Shown piece after piece: positions 47,301 to 53,889 of a stretch of 64,000 nucleotides of DNA. The notes beneath the pieces are model-generated. The model was not told the origin of the DNA, did not search any database, and was given only the letters and a program-made list of their open reading frames with translations. This DNA comes from Clostridiales bacterium (GTDB taxonomy: Bacteria; Bacillota; Clostridia; Lachnospirales; Lachnospiraceae): contig JAGZJZ010000001.1 in the NCBI GenBank assembly GCA_018365455.1, positions 149,939 through 213,938 of the forward strand, read 5' to 3'. Position 1 is the first letter of the stretch. Each line of letters starts with the position of its first letter. The position numbers and the translations under genes are program-made.

Positions 47301-48925
47301 TTATTTCCAATTTTGGCATCAGCTTTGATATCTATGCCGGTTATCCGGAAATTCCGCTTATGATTGTCTTCATCTGTTGTTTCTTCAACGGCAAATTGAC
47401 CTTTAAATTCTGATACGATATTGGTCAAATCATTTTGATCCGCTTTTACTTCTCTTACAAACACCAGGGGTTCAAAAAGTTTCTTATTTAGCATAACCGT
47501 ATGAGAACTGTCATTGTTGTATTCCGGAGTCTTCCAGTTAATATCCCCGGTCTGCAGGAAATAGGATTCTGCAGTTACATGACGCATATTGTTCAGATGA
47601 CGTGCATACTTAATGGTGTAAGGAGAATCTAAAGTGGAGTCATTTTCTTCTAAACCAGTCTCCAACTTACCGCTTCCGCCTGCATCTACCATAACCCCAT
47701 TGTAATCTGCTTCTTTTTCGCCGCCTCCAAAGTTGGCACTTTCATAATTGGATATACCTTTTTGATCCGAAACGGACATCCCTTCCAATTTAGGAGTTAC
47801 TTCGCAGTAAATATAATCCGTAGACAATATCCCTTTGTATTTTTCCAATATGCTGTAGTGGATACAATCCAGGCTCAAAGAATAGGTATTGGTACTGCTG
47901 TTGTATATAAAGATTGGATCCGAAGAAGATGTAGATGTGCCTGCTTTTTCTTCTGCTGTTTTCCAATCAGTAGGTGTGCCTACACCAGCTTTTACCTTTC
48001 CTATACTGACACTGAAATCGGGTCTGTTTTTTGATTTGATTTTCACATCATAATATAGTTTTCCTGCAAGAGAGGAATCAGCGGAAAAAGCAGGGTTTCC
48101 TGACTCTGCCCCTGCTCCTTCAAGTGGTAAGTTTTTATCCTGCCATTCTAAATATAATCGGTCACTGTTCACTAATTTTACAGCCGGCTGATATACTTCC
48201 ACCGTGCTGTTGGCGTAGTTGGACATACTGATTCCGTAGTAGCCCTGGCGATTTTCTTTCAGGCTTTTGGTATCACGCTTTACTACGTTATATTTTTCAC
48301 TGCCGTTCAGTTCATAAGGATAAATATTAGGTTTCTGGCAAAAATTAACAATTTTTTCCGAATAAAAAACGCTTAGAACAACACCGGTTGTTTTATCATA
48401 TTCCAGTAAAAAACAGTGATCGGTTATATTCTCATCCTTTATGCTGGGTTCAATGATTTCTGACCAGAATGGGTTATATAAAATATCGTCATCTTTTGAT
48501 GACATATCTTCTCTGTTTCCTAAATAACCTTCCTTACTATTAATAAACACGGATACAATTTTACTGCTGCTATGATTTTTTTCCCATTCTTCTTTAACTG
48601 TGGGATCGTCATCCGGAAAATATCCGTTTAACTGCAAGATGTCTTCCATCCTGGTAGTGTTGAGACCTGTATCATATGTAGCAATACGCTCATTAAATTG
48701 GTTTAGTGCTCCCAGTTCTTTTTGCTGAGTCAGATAATTCTGAGCAGCGTAAAAAACAGTTTCCGCTGTTTGGTTTGCCTTAAGCATATAGGCGGTCACC
48801 ATATAACCGTACACCGCAACTGTCACGATGGTACCGATAATGGCAACAACGGTGATTACGGAAATCATTTCTAATAATGTGAAGCCTTTGGTTTGTTTTA
48901 GTGTTTGTTTTATTTTGGCAAACAT
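38339..48925 (-). CDS. Giant type IV prepilin-like protein with GLUG-repeat array (putative pilus adhesin)
   Basis: A 3528-residue protein beginning with a class III prepilin leader: a basic 14-residue leader ending Lys-Gly, then FTLLEMISVITVVAIIGTIV with Glu at mature position 5 and one hydrophobic helix. It should be cut by PilD and anchored like a pilin. From about residue 560 to 2465 it consists of dozens of GLUG-like repeats of the form V-G-G-I-I/V-G-x-N, then I-x-N-C-x-N-x-G, predicted to build a beta-solenoid. The C-terminal third (about 2570-3420) holds several FN3-like domains, each starting near a Leu-Pro or Pro-Glu motif. The last 100 residues are charged and low-complexity. No LPXTG, SLH or choline-binding motif is seen. 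It is the last gene of the pilus block. Adhesin function is inferred. Confidence 0.9.
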   Translation of the reverse strand: MFAKIKQTLKQTKGFTLLEMISVITVVAIIGTIVTVAVYGYMVTAYMLKANQTAETVFYAAQNYLTQQKELGALNQFNERIATYDTGLNTTRMEDILQLNGYFPDDDPTVKEEWEKNHSSSKIVSVFINSKEGYLGNREDMSSKDDDILYNPFWSEIIEPSIKDENITDHCFLLEYDKTTGVVLSVFYSEKIVNFCQKPNIYPYELNGSEKYNVVKRDTKSLKENRQGYYGISMSNYANSTVEVYQPAVKLVNSDRLYLEWQDKNLPLEGAGAESGNPAFSADSSLAGKLYYDVKIKSKNRPDFSVSIGKVKAGVGTPTDWKTAEEKAGTSTSSSDPIFIYNSSTNTYSLSLDCIHYSILEKYKGILSTDYIYCEVTPKLEGMSVSDQKGISNYESANFGGGEKEADYNGVMVDAGGSGKLETGLEENDSTLDSPYTIKYARHLNNMRHVTAESYFLQTGDINWKTPEYNNDSSHTVMLNKKLFEPLVFVREVKADQNDLTNIVSEFKGQFAVEETTDEDNHKRNFRITGIDIKADAKIGNNVGLFAINGGEIKGLRLLDSSVSGITNVGAVTGTNNETGKITDVQVQAAVQAKNYNSSGEESGSTVANFGKNIGGVIGENKGEVSDVTTSPVVGDDQKATQNIVSGNQNVGGIIGLNHSDQVASLKNYNNLAIVTDGDTAIQNFGGIAGQNKNTGKLQGCINKGIISLSNKNEQPDGTGALSREPLYIGGIVGYNEGRLKKCENVLDETYFTKSDKLFETCINDLNQVDGTLPSYLGTCVGGIAGGNLGEQAKVTDCFVNNAVLGKDFVGGLIGVNMGTVTNGGLISTILENITGRKEDVNGLVIGSGNMVGGIFGFTYDENGVISNYVNSSNVLGASMVGGIVGMNGADFDSVQKLLEADWNGQLDELASGTDEYYKKLMQKDLSDAERDAIKGNLNNYYKELMQGGLPAENTNSASKISSCTNTGFVYAVKRYSGGITGVNYGELNKCLSSYEETEDNIIDAKYDFLTTADCAGGIAGLNLGSVIGDGANNADSTNYVYGNSFVGGIVGWNVSSISGYRNISGCVRGRNNYVGGYLGMNSDISGINGVEVTYNGGADSQISGKNYVGGLIGCNIVPVQDNNQTEVQITGATAGSISIKGEAYVGGVIGYHSSVANLIDVPIQCASLSVYYPYGVFDANASQEQGGVQKTITNFVRCRNTASVTGSRYVGGIIGCNEKGSNLTVTSSNNYGDISIVIPDGIQIEEDAATSDQITGTSYFIGGITGRNTSTGLIQQCYNEGSVKSPSKYLGGLCEVNEGIIKNCVIGDAKSFKIEGRSSVGGIVGLNHTTDPSKPARVDSCSANQYASIVGGSNTGGLVGTNEASIVNCTTFANVSAPGGDKVGGITGFNKGSISGTAIGSERIIPTVVGRNYVGGLIGVNEGILLQEGTDNDSTIQGVQPTLENLVNRANVTGENYVGGIVGSHNSKSIISCSNYGNITSEKRDASDNVIGSGYAGGITGVNESGKEILNCENYGNVISNYGQSGGIVGMNFGTLESCSNSSGTIRSDYAQAGGITGINSGIIQASINLGSVAGAVTGTERNAIGGIAGINNGASQGIAAGEINNCSSKQNSSNSNSITGSNILGGIIGWNQGTVTMKKNSEEDSNVTININVNQAAVNSTAGNTPLIGGIIGKDERSATDNNPVSIENYIYSGTIHIGEMAQTLYAGGIIGYNNKSHIVKNCEFRGTISGLGNRNFDDKGNLKTDGGVGGIAGRNAGTIYLKRIGDSDEYAINTTPDTRTSINGCTNVGGIVGIGDKNSSILRDAPNNGNARDGYIVNYASVTGVLNAGGIYGNSSVAITACKNKGIIGGKTRIGGISGFQSNSADITDCENTSQAMINPLQENSSDIGGITGYAANVKLTNCSNQGRICYADESNQPAGITNVGGIVGNGSSTTFINCNNGKAGETRDFLTCDVRNAGGIVGNYAGPKPGKDIKNSDALKTLTKNFDSCNNYMNIVMNGESCGSVGGIVGNASGNDLYLILNSCNNYGKIKMNSNKKLDIYNYTYCGMGGIVGYATTKVYINSCNNYGVVDVNNFAQVGGIIGVIKSKSNAVSVGLIENCNNSTTGTIKGGGDVGGIIGRQEDGAYLKVQNSDNSGSISGIQNVGGILGRIYQGTSSAFNTGEYSNCTNKGNVSAIWNKEANATPSGIGGCVGAMPYAGELFTNLINEGELSVDRSVGTKTVTGVGGIVGVLGNTGNSNSTFKNCSNKKELKLDRSDIQINSLGGIAGSMASPVGTALNGCTNYASVISNASSVNVGGIVGNLTSGTITACSTQIPNGAEVPVVQGGQRVGGIAGYVSGVATKVMSDIKIDPDNESKQFRATYNTFHVTADKEAGGIAGELAGSAVISVYNTGNVSVKRVAASELSNANSAGGIIGYANDASTLNKGIVINCYSLGKIGWIDGKAATKDEVCGYIGGIIGARRYTGNSSDLRDKECTGASMRDCYFISDRVASTLPYLKLGNTPLQLHKWMVGNEPFAKYNTDNGDSQSYTEKDAAGEKGYWNEASFDALLDTIGKTDDFNWDKNDELTNVNHILQNYFYELPIPDTKEVTGVMGTTYEMKWKGLVGLTSGYEVSIFTSYEYVDGIKTGKGAPIWNQHYDSNNLEGLTLNLKSIAEKYMGQKLYLSIQAKGYSIGEGENKIDITTDSKTSIVQTFVMMPPLPTLEVPEKMEIQQEANSSKVTLSIKNINEIFTKSPYNLYSGLRELSQGHLLEDKLYDMFKNGTAKIKVIDYFLNNENDAYFQWHSNEHEMDINWGTGEAALTIDYSQPGEKYENKFWHAYLVQICISDQQNSMSLNPDNYSDKTVKYRYLSSDTEEKRFLLSTTANLTPPKGLEKTYTGTTAEPGYSLTWQNPNESKENVRGYKVVITNPVTGASIEKELLKTEALRYDLTSEDIKKLMGDDYPNPETLNHTLTWSVTALSGSNTGDKVFYKDSEPAADTITLPLMEEQVNAITGEVPSEVYYPYMVDFIWKDPTYSANTKYEFKLTVTSEGKDVTKDASFHYSSGTTCQVDLPKALDADYNIELVVKKVGNIGQTLDSAVTNGKLTVKKSLPAVSNLSHSEPQIDSEDSTKIKVNLDWKIPEGVNETNCSGYLFAILPVGELQMDNAITTVVDGWDTVKTELKFDTSSIGNDYFIYAYALGVKDVSSTSIGRSISMVLPKDRLTKPVLKGEIQHADGVVIPPEDGCSRDEYPTLKYVFSWKNDKNELNKIKGCRIRLFDDEGTIIPLNSQDYLDITDPGAMKEEASYTLTKDLSQYAGKTLSISIVKLSNSITALASEAGVLQFTVPKTKLKSPENIQAEIQLSDGSPAGDSCTQAELANLTYVFNWDNNQSDSGKIKGHRFVLTDGDVEINFNNGDYVLDGEATSNTIKMDLSPYAGKTLEMKIINIPADVNELSSDPGAVSISIPLLAQVKSNLQTEALTPFNDSVRNNERETAAGEKEVSTETEVNKNADLNKKTDENAKSETNTKAVTNTEKDTVSAE

Positions 48926-49038
48926 TATAAGTTCATCCTTTCTTGGGGTGATTATTGAAAAATATAGTTAGTTATTATTCGTATTAGTAAATGTAGGATT
49001 TTTTATTCTGCACTTAATAATAGGGATAATGTTTTGGT

Positions 49039-49067
49039 AAAAAGGCAGGCATGTTGCCTGCCTTTTT
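49039..49067. terminator. Terminator between major pilin and giant prepilin genes
   Basis: AAAAAGGCAGGC and GCCTGCCTTTTT form a near-perfect stem with a 5-base loop and T-runs on both strands. It lies 11 bases after the pilin stop and should make most pilin transcripts stop before the giant gene. Confidence 0.88.
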
Positions 49068-49077
49068 CTTTTCTCAC

Positions 49078-49521
49078 TTATTGTTTCGGATATGTAGCTC
49101 CTGGAGTTCCATCTTTAGTCCATGTTACGCTTTTCAGAGCATTATTAGCACCTACAACTGCTGTTATCGATACGCCCTTTAGTTCTTTAGCATTAAAATA
49201 TAAATTTATAGTATCGAATGGTGCAGTTGTTGTGATTACACCATTGGTTACTATATCATATGGTGCATCAGAAGCACCATCATTAGCTGTTACTGTTGTT
49301 CCTTTTGTTTCCAGTTCAGTCAAATACGTCTGAATAGACGTATACGCTGTCTTAGCATTCGCATCTACAGATGTACCTTTTGCCGTTGATAAAAACTTCA
49401 CCAAATTCGGTGCGATCAAAGCGATCAGGATTGCTATAATAGCAATAACGATGATCAATTCGATTAATGTAAAACCTTTCTTCTCCTTTGCTGATTTTCT
49501 CAGCTTCTGCATGAATGTCAT
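49078..49521 (-). CDS. Major type IV pilin
   Basis: A 147-residue pilin. The leader is 16 residues ending KEKKG, cleaved before FTLIELIIVIAIIAILIALI, with Glu5 present. The hydrophobic helix is followed by a small globular domain rich in Thr/Ala. AGGAGG lies 8 bases before the ATG. An own promoter (49582-49590) and a strong terminator flank the gene, consistent with high expression of the structural subunit. Confidence 0.93.
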   Translation of the reverse strand: MTFMQKLRKSAKEKKGFTLIELIIVIAIIAILIALIAPNLVKFLSTAKGTSVDANAKTAYTSIQTYLTELETKGTTVTANDGASDAPYDIVTNGVITTTAPFDTINLYFNAKELKGVSITAVVGANNALKSVTWTKDGTPGATYPKQ

Positions 49522-49557
49522 AATTCATACCTCCTTAAATTTATGTTTTTGTATGTA

Positions 49558-49590
49558 TAAACCCTTTGGGGATTTATCAAAATTATATCA
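49558..49590 (-). promoter_or_regulatory. Pilin promoter and 5' leader hairpin
   Basis: On the minus strand the extended -10 TGATATAAT (49582-49590) lies about 60 bases before the pilin start, with no good -35. Just downstream AAATCCC and GGGTTT (49558-49576) can form a small hairpin at the 5' end of the transcript, as often found in stable mRNAs. Confidence 0.5.
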
Positions 49591-49609
49591 CATTGAGAAT
49601 GCAAAAAAA

Positions 49610-50674
49610 TTACGCGAAGAGCTTCTGCATTAACATGTTCTTGTCGATTCCATAGTCAACTGCCATTTCTGGTTTTATGATATGGTTTTGAGCCAGTTCC
49701 AGTAAATGTCCATCCATGGACTGCATGCCCAGCCTGCCGCCTGTTTGTAAAACGGAAGTGATCTGGTGGCATTTATTTTCTCGAATCATATTCGCAACGG
49801 CATCCGTGATTAATAAGATTTCAAGGGCTGCTACCCTGCCTTTTCCATCTGCTGTAGGAACAAGCTGCTGGGATATCACTGCCTTTAATACGGAAGCTAA
49901 TTGTGTCCGTATCTGCTGCTGCTGATATGGTGGAAATACATCAATAATACGGTCTATGGTCTGCGCTGCGCCTGTTGTATGCAGGGTAGAAAATACCAGG
50001 TGTCCGGTTTCGGCTGCTGTTACCGCCGATGCGATGGTTTCCAGATCTCTCATTTCTCCTACCAGAATAATATCAGGATCTTCACGGAGTGCGCTTCTGA
50101 GTGAGGCTGCAAAGCTGTTGGTATCTACGCCTACTTCTCTTTGGTTTACCATACAGTTTTTATGCTGGTGTACATACTCCACCGGATCTTCTATGGTAAT
50201 TATATGTTCGCTGCGGCTCTGGTTAATATAGTCCAGGGAGGATGCCAATGTGGTAGATTTACCACTTCCGGTGGGACCGGTAACAAGTACCATGCCGCGT
50301 TTCAGCATAGCGAGATCTTTTAGAATCTTTGGTAATTTCAGTTCCTCCATTGTGGGAATATATGCGCTCAGCAATCGAATAGCGATTACTGTTTTTTTCT
50401 GCTGGTAATAAATATTAACACGGTTTCTGCTTCCATCTGCCGCTTCATAACAGAAATCAATTTCATCCAATGGATCTTGTGGTCTTTGAATCTGGCACTT
50501 GATCAGCATATCGTCAGCGGATATCTGAAGCTGCTGGGCATCCAATACCTCATACCCCGGCATTTTTATTAATTTCCCGTTCTTCCTTGCCATTGGCGGA
50601 AGCCCGAAGGTGAGATGGATATCGGAGCAACCAAGTGCTCTGCCCTGTTGAATTAAATCATCTATCTGACCCAT
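49610..50674 (-). CDS. pilT: Pilus retraction ATPase PilT
   Basis: A 354-residue hexameric ATPase that retracts type IV pili and drives twitching. Walker A is VTGPTGSGKSTTLASSLDYI (near 132-151), the Asp box is IITIEDPVEYVHQHK, Walker B is DPDIILVGEMRDLETI, and the His box is TGHLVFSTLHTTGA. The N-terminal PAS-like domain includes the ASDIHL-type CSDIHLTFG. The PilT-typical AIRLL-like YIPTMEELKLP region is present. AAAGGAGG precedes the ATG, 12 bases after pilB. Confidence 0.93.
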   Translation of the reverse strand: MGQIDDLIQQGRALGCSDIHLTFGLPPMARKNGKLIKMPGYEVLDAQQLQISADDMLIKCQIQRPQDPLDEIDFCYEAADGSRNRVNIYYQQKKTVIAIRLLSAYIPTMEELKLPKILKDLAMLKRGMVLVTGPTGSGKSTTLASSLDYINQSRSEHIITIEDPVEYVHQHKNCMVNQREVGVDTNSFAASLRSALREDPDIILVGEMRDLETIASAVTAAETGHLVFSTLHTTGAAQTIDRIIDVFPPYQQQQIRTQLASVLKAVISQQLVPTADGKGRVAALEILLITDAVANMIRENKCHQITSVLQTGGRLGMQSMDGHLLELAQNHIIKPEMAVDYGIDKNMLMQKLFA

Positions 50675-50686
50675 GTAATCCTCCTT

Positions 50687-52387
50687 TTATTCGATGAAGT
50701 TAGCTACTTTTATCATCTGTTCCATTGTAGTGCGTCCCTGTTCAATCAGGTCCATCAGGTTTTCTTTTAAATCCGTGAATCCATATTCTTTTGCTTTCTT
50801 TTTGATTTCCTGTGCGGAAGCATGCTTCATAATTAAATTTCTCAGATCCGGAGATACCAGAATAATTTCATGTACAGCTGTTCTGCCCCGATATCCAGTA
50901 TGATTACAGTTTTTACATCCGGCGCCATGATAAAACTTCTCAGGCATTGGCCGGTCGGCACTCCATTGCAGCAATTCCTCTTCTGTAGGCGTATACTCTG
51001 TTTTGCAGTCCTCGCAAATAACTTTGACCAGCCGCTGTGATACGACTCCGATTACAGAAGATGCAACGATATATGGCTCCACGCCCATATCGATCAGACG
51101 CATAAAAGCAGATGCTGCATCATTGGTATGAACGGTAGTAAGTACAAGGTGACCGGTAATAGCTGCCTGTGCTGCAATGACTGCCGTCTCCTGATCCCGG
51201 ACTTCTCCTACCATGATAATATCCGGATCCTGGCGCATGATGGAACGCAGTCCGGCGGCAAAGGTTAAGCCTGCCTTCGTATTAATATGAACCTGGGTAA
51301 CATTTTTTATATATTTTTCCACCGGATCTTCGATGGTCACCACATTGACATCTGGTCTGGACAATTCATGAAGTGCGGAATAGATCGTTGTGGTCTTTCC
51401 GCTTCCGGTTGGTCCGGTTACCATGATAATACCGTTTGGATTGGCAAGCAGCCGTTCAAACTTTTGATAGTTGCTTTCACTCATTCCAAGTTCTCTTGCC
51501 TGCACGATATTAATTGCATTATCCCCCAGAATACGCACTACGATCTTCTCACCGAAAACAGATGGAAGTGTGGAAATTCGAAAGTTAATATTTTTACTTC
51601 CTACCGTCTGGCTGAAACGTCCGTCCTGGGGAACCCTGCGTTCCGCAATATCCAGACCACCCATAATTTTAAACCGGGTAGTAATGGGAACCAGTACCGT
51701 AGTATTTAATACCATTGCTTCCATTAAATCCCCATCAATACGAAAACGGATGCGGATGTTATTCTGGCAAGGTTCTATATGAATATCGGATGCTCTCATA
51801 CTGCATGCCTGAATGATAATGGTATTTGCTAATTTTACCACCGGCGAACTGTCCACCCGGTCCATCATCTGCTGGAAGGACTCAGATACATTGGTGTCAG
51901 ATTCACCTGTATATTCTCTATGTACATCGTCAATTGCGCTGATCATGGTTTTATTTACATAATTGCGCTTGATTGCTTCTTCCACGTCCAATTTAGAAGC
52001 CAGTGCCGGAACCACCTGCTTTCCGGTGAGTGTCTCTAATTCTTCAAATCCATAATAATTAAGCGGATTATCCGTTGCCAGGACTAAATTGTTCTGATCA
52101 ACACGAAGGGGAATCACCATAAGGCGTTCTGCAATTTCCCTTGGAACCAGTGAAATCGCTTCGATGGTTGATTTTAACTGATCGAAATCCATAATGCGGA
52201 CATTCATACGCGTGGACAGCGCTTTTAATCGGTCTTCCTCTGTGATATATCCCAGTTCAACCAGTACATCTCCAAGCATTTTTTTCATACTGCTGTTTTT
52301 TTGGTATTCCAGGGCTTCTTCTAATTGCTGCTCTGTAATATATCCGGTTTCTATAAGAACCTGACCCAGTCGTAAGTTTTTTAACAT
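50687..52387 (-). CDS. pilB: Pilus assembly ATPase PilB
   Basis: A 566-residue extension ATPase of the GspE/PilB family. It has an N-terminal MshEN-like domain (about 1-150, with the repeated LGQVLIETGYITEQQLEEAL and LGDVLVELGYITEEDRLKAL), which in relatives binds c-di-GMP. The core follows: RASDIHIEPCQNNIRIRFRI, Walker A VTGPTGSGKTTTIYSALHEL, Asp box TIEDPVEKYIKNV, Walker B DPDIIMVGEVRDQETA. The zinc tetracysteine is CEDCKTEYTP and CKNCNHTGYRGR. It starts the minus-strand half of the pilus genes next to the divergent pilD. Confidence 0.94.
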   Translation of the reverse strand: MLKNLRLGQVLIETGYITEQQLEEALEYQKNSSMKKMLGDVLVELGYITEEDRLKALSTRMNVRIMDFDQLKSTIEAISLVPREIAERLMVIPLRVDQNNLVLATDNPLNYYGFEELETLTGKQVVPALASKLDVEEAIKRNYVNKTMISAIDDVHREYTGESDTNVSESFQQMMDRVDSSPVVKLANTIIIQACSMRASDIHIEPCQNNIRIRFRIDGDLMEAMVLNTTVLVPITTRFKIMGGLDIAERRVPQDGRFSQTVGSKNINFRISTLPSVFGEKIVVRILGDNAINIVQARELGMSESNYQKFERLLANPNGIIMVTGPTGSGKTTTIYSALHELSRPDVNVVTIEDPVEKYIKNVTQVHINTKAGLTFAAGLRSIMRQDPDIIMVGEVRDQETAVIAAQAAITGHLVLTTVHTNDAASAFMRLIDMGVEPYIVASSVIGVVSQRLVKVICEDCKTEYTPTEEELLQWSADRPMPEKFYHGAGCKNCNHTGYRGRTAVHEIILVSPDLRNLIMKHASAQEIKKKAKEYGFTDLKENLMDLIEQGRTTMEQMIKVANFIE

Positions 52388-52452
52388 ACTATTCCCCTTT
52401 GATTCTAAATGTGTTATAATTCATCTGCAAAACAAACGAAGGAGAGAAAACA

Positions 52453-53205
52453 ATGGAATATTTTTGGCTTACATATGTTACTGTTATGGGATTCGTGATC
52501 GGGAGTTTTTTAAATGTCTGTATCTACCGAATCCCCCTGCACCTCAATATCGCAAAAGGACGTTCTTTTTGTCCTTCCTGTCATACCACACTCAAGCCGT
52601 ATGACATGGTTCCCATCTTCAGTTATCTCATATTGAGAGGCAAATGCCGCAAATGCAAAGCACCTATCTCTGTGCAATATCCGCTGGTAGAAGCATTAAC
52701 CGGAATTCTCTTCCTTGCAGCTTTTTTAGCTCATGGTTTTACCATTTACAGCGGTTTGCTTTGTCTGTTTTTCTGCTGTCTTATTGTTGTATCAATCACT
52801 GATATCCAAACAATGACGATTCCTGATTCCCTGCAGGTTTTTATTTTCATACTTGCCGTAATCAACATCCTCATAACACCCAATGAAATTATGGAAAAAT
52901 TAATCGGGCTGGCAGTGATCAGTATTCCCATGCTTCTCATCGCTGCTTTAACAGGCGGATTTGGCGGTGGCGATGTGAAACTCTGCGCCGTATGCGGGCT
53001 TTTCCTTGGTTGGAAATTAGTACTGCTGGGTGCCTTTATAGGATGCATTCTCGCCTCATGCTGGTCCTTACTTTTAATTATCCGAAAAAAAGCGGATAAA
53101 AAAACTTTGATTTCCTTTGGACCGTTTTTATGTTTCGGTTTTCTGTTTTCCGCCCTTTACGGTTCTGCGCTGATAAACTGGTATTTATCATTACTTGGAT
53201 TCTGA
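52453..53205 (+). CDS. pilD: Prepilin peptidase PilD
   Basis: A 250-residue membrane peptidase/methylase that cleaves and methylates prepilins. It has the cytoplasmic zinc tetracysteine (SFCPSCHTTLKPYDMVPIFS and RGKCRKCKAPIS) and the two catalytic Asp: DIQTMTIPDSLQ and GGFGGGDVKLCAVCG (GxGD-type). AAGGAGAG precedes the ATG. It is the only pilus gene on the plus strand, between pilB and the pilO-like gene, and its last 15 bases overlap the end of the latter. Confidence 0.95.
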   Translation: MEYFWLTYVTVMGFVIGSFLNVCIYRIPLHLNIAKGRSFCPSCHTTLKPYDMVPIFSYLILRGKCRKCKAPISVQYPLVEALTGILFLAAFLAHGFTIYSGLLCLFFCCLIVVSITDIQTMTIPDSLQVFIFILAVINILITPNEIMEKLIGLAVISIPMLLIAALTGGFGGGDVKLCAVCGLFLGWKLVLLGAFIGCILASCWSLLLIIRKKADKKTLISFGPFLCFGFLFSALYGSALINWYLSLLGF

Positions 53206-53889
53206 TACCTCTTTCTCCGGCTGCTCTGCAGGCTTATTGATTCCATACAGCGATAAGCCAATAGCAGCATTTTGAGTGGCATTTCCCGTAGCATCTCTGT
53301 CATTTTCTGATAGAGAAATGCTGTCTATTCTCAGACAGATACTCTTTGCATTTAAAGCTTTTACATAAGCCAGGATATTGTCATAAGTACCGGATACGGA
53401 AATTGAAACCTGGCTTTTTAATAATTTTGCCTGATTTTCTTTTTTTTGCCCGGAAATGTTTTCACTCTCAGAAGCAGTTTCTTCTGTTATGTCCTCAGCA
53501 GTATTAACCGCTGCTTCCGTTGCCTCTTCTGTCTCAATGTTAAAATCAGAAGAAGCATCCGTATATTCACCAATCTGCAAACTCTGTACATAAAGTGAAT
53601 TTTCTTTCGCCAAATCATTTACAATTTTATCTATATTGTAACTGTTTAATACGGAATAAAAAAACTCATAATTCTCTTTAGAAATATTCTGCTGAACATT
53701 CAAATCGTCTTCAAGCGCGGTATTATCAATCAGTGCCTGCATTTGTTCCTGTTGAATTCTAGCAGCCTCTTCTCTTTCCCTTAGCACCTCTTTCTTTTCA
53801 AGTGCGGGATTTAAAAAGAACATCCATACCCCAGCCAGTAAAACAACGCAGATCAGAATCTGAAGCAGTATTTTTTCGCTCTTTTTCAT
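53191..53889 (-). CDS. PilO-like pilus assembly protein
   Basis: A 232-residue membrane-anchored protein: one N-terminal helix (KILLQILICVVLLAGVWMFF), a coiled-coil stretch rich in Glu/Arg/Gln (about 30-60), and an alpha/beta domain with a variable acidic insert (about 110-150). This matches PilO of the inner-membrane alignment complex, which pairs with PilN. Its start overlaps the stop of the PilM-PilN gene (ATGA), so they are translationally coupled. The sequence itself is weakly conserved; the call rests on topology and position. Confidence 0.75.
   Translation of the reverse strand: MKKSEKILLQILICVVLLAGVWMFFLNPALEKKEVLREREEAARIQQEQMQALIDNTALEDDLNVQQNISKENYEFFYSVLNSYNIDKIVNDLAKENSLYVQSLQIGEYTDASSDFNIETEEATEAAVNTAEDITEETASESENISGQKKENQAKLLKSQVSISVSGTYDNILAYVKALNAKSICLRIDSISLSENDRDATGNATQNAAIGLSLYGINKPAEQPEKEVSESK

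Noticed and set aside
48600..48925. Giant ORF as a stand-alone secreted autotransporter-like adhesin
   Set aside because: The N-terminus is a prepilin leader, not a Sec signal peptide with AxA site, and it lies in a complete pilus locus.
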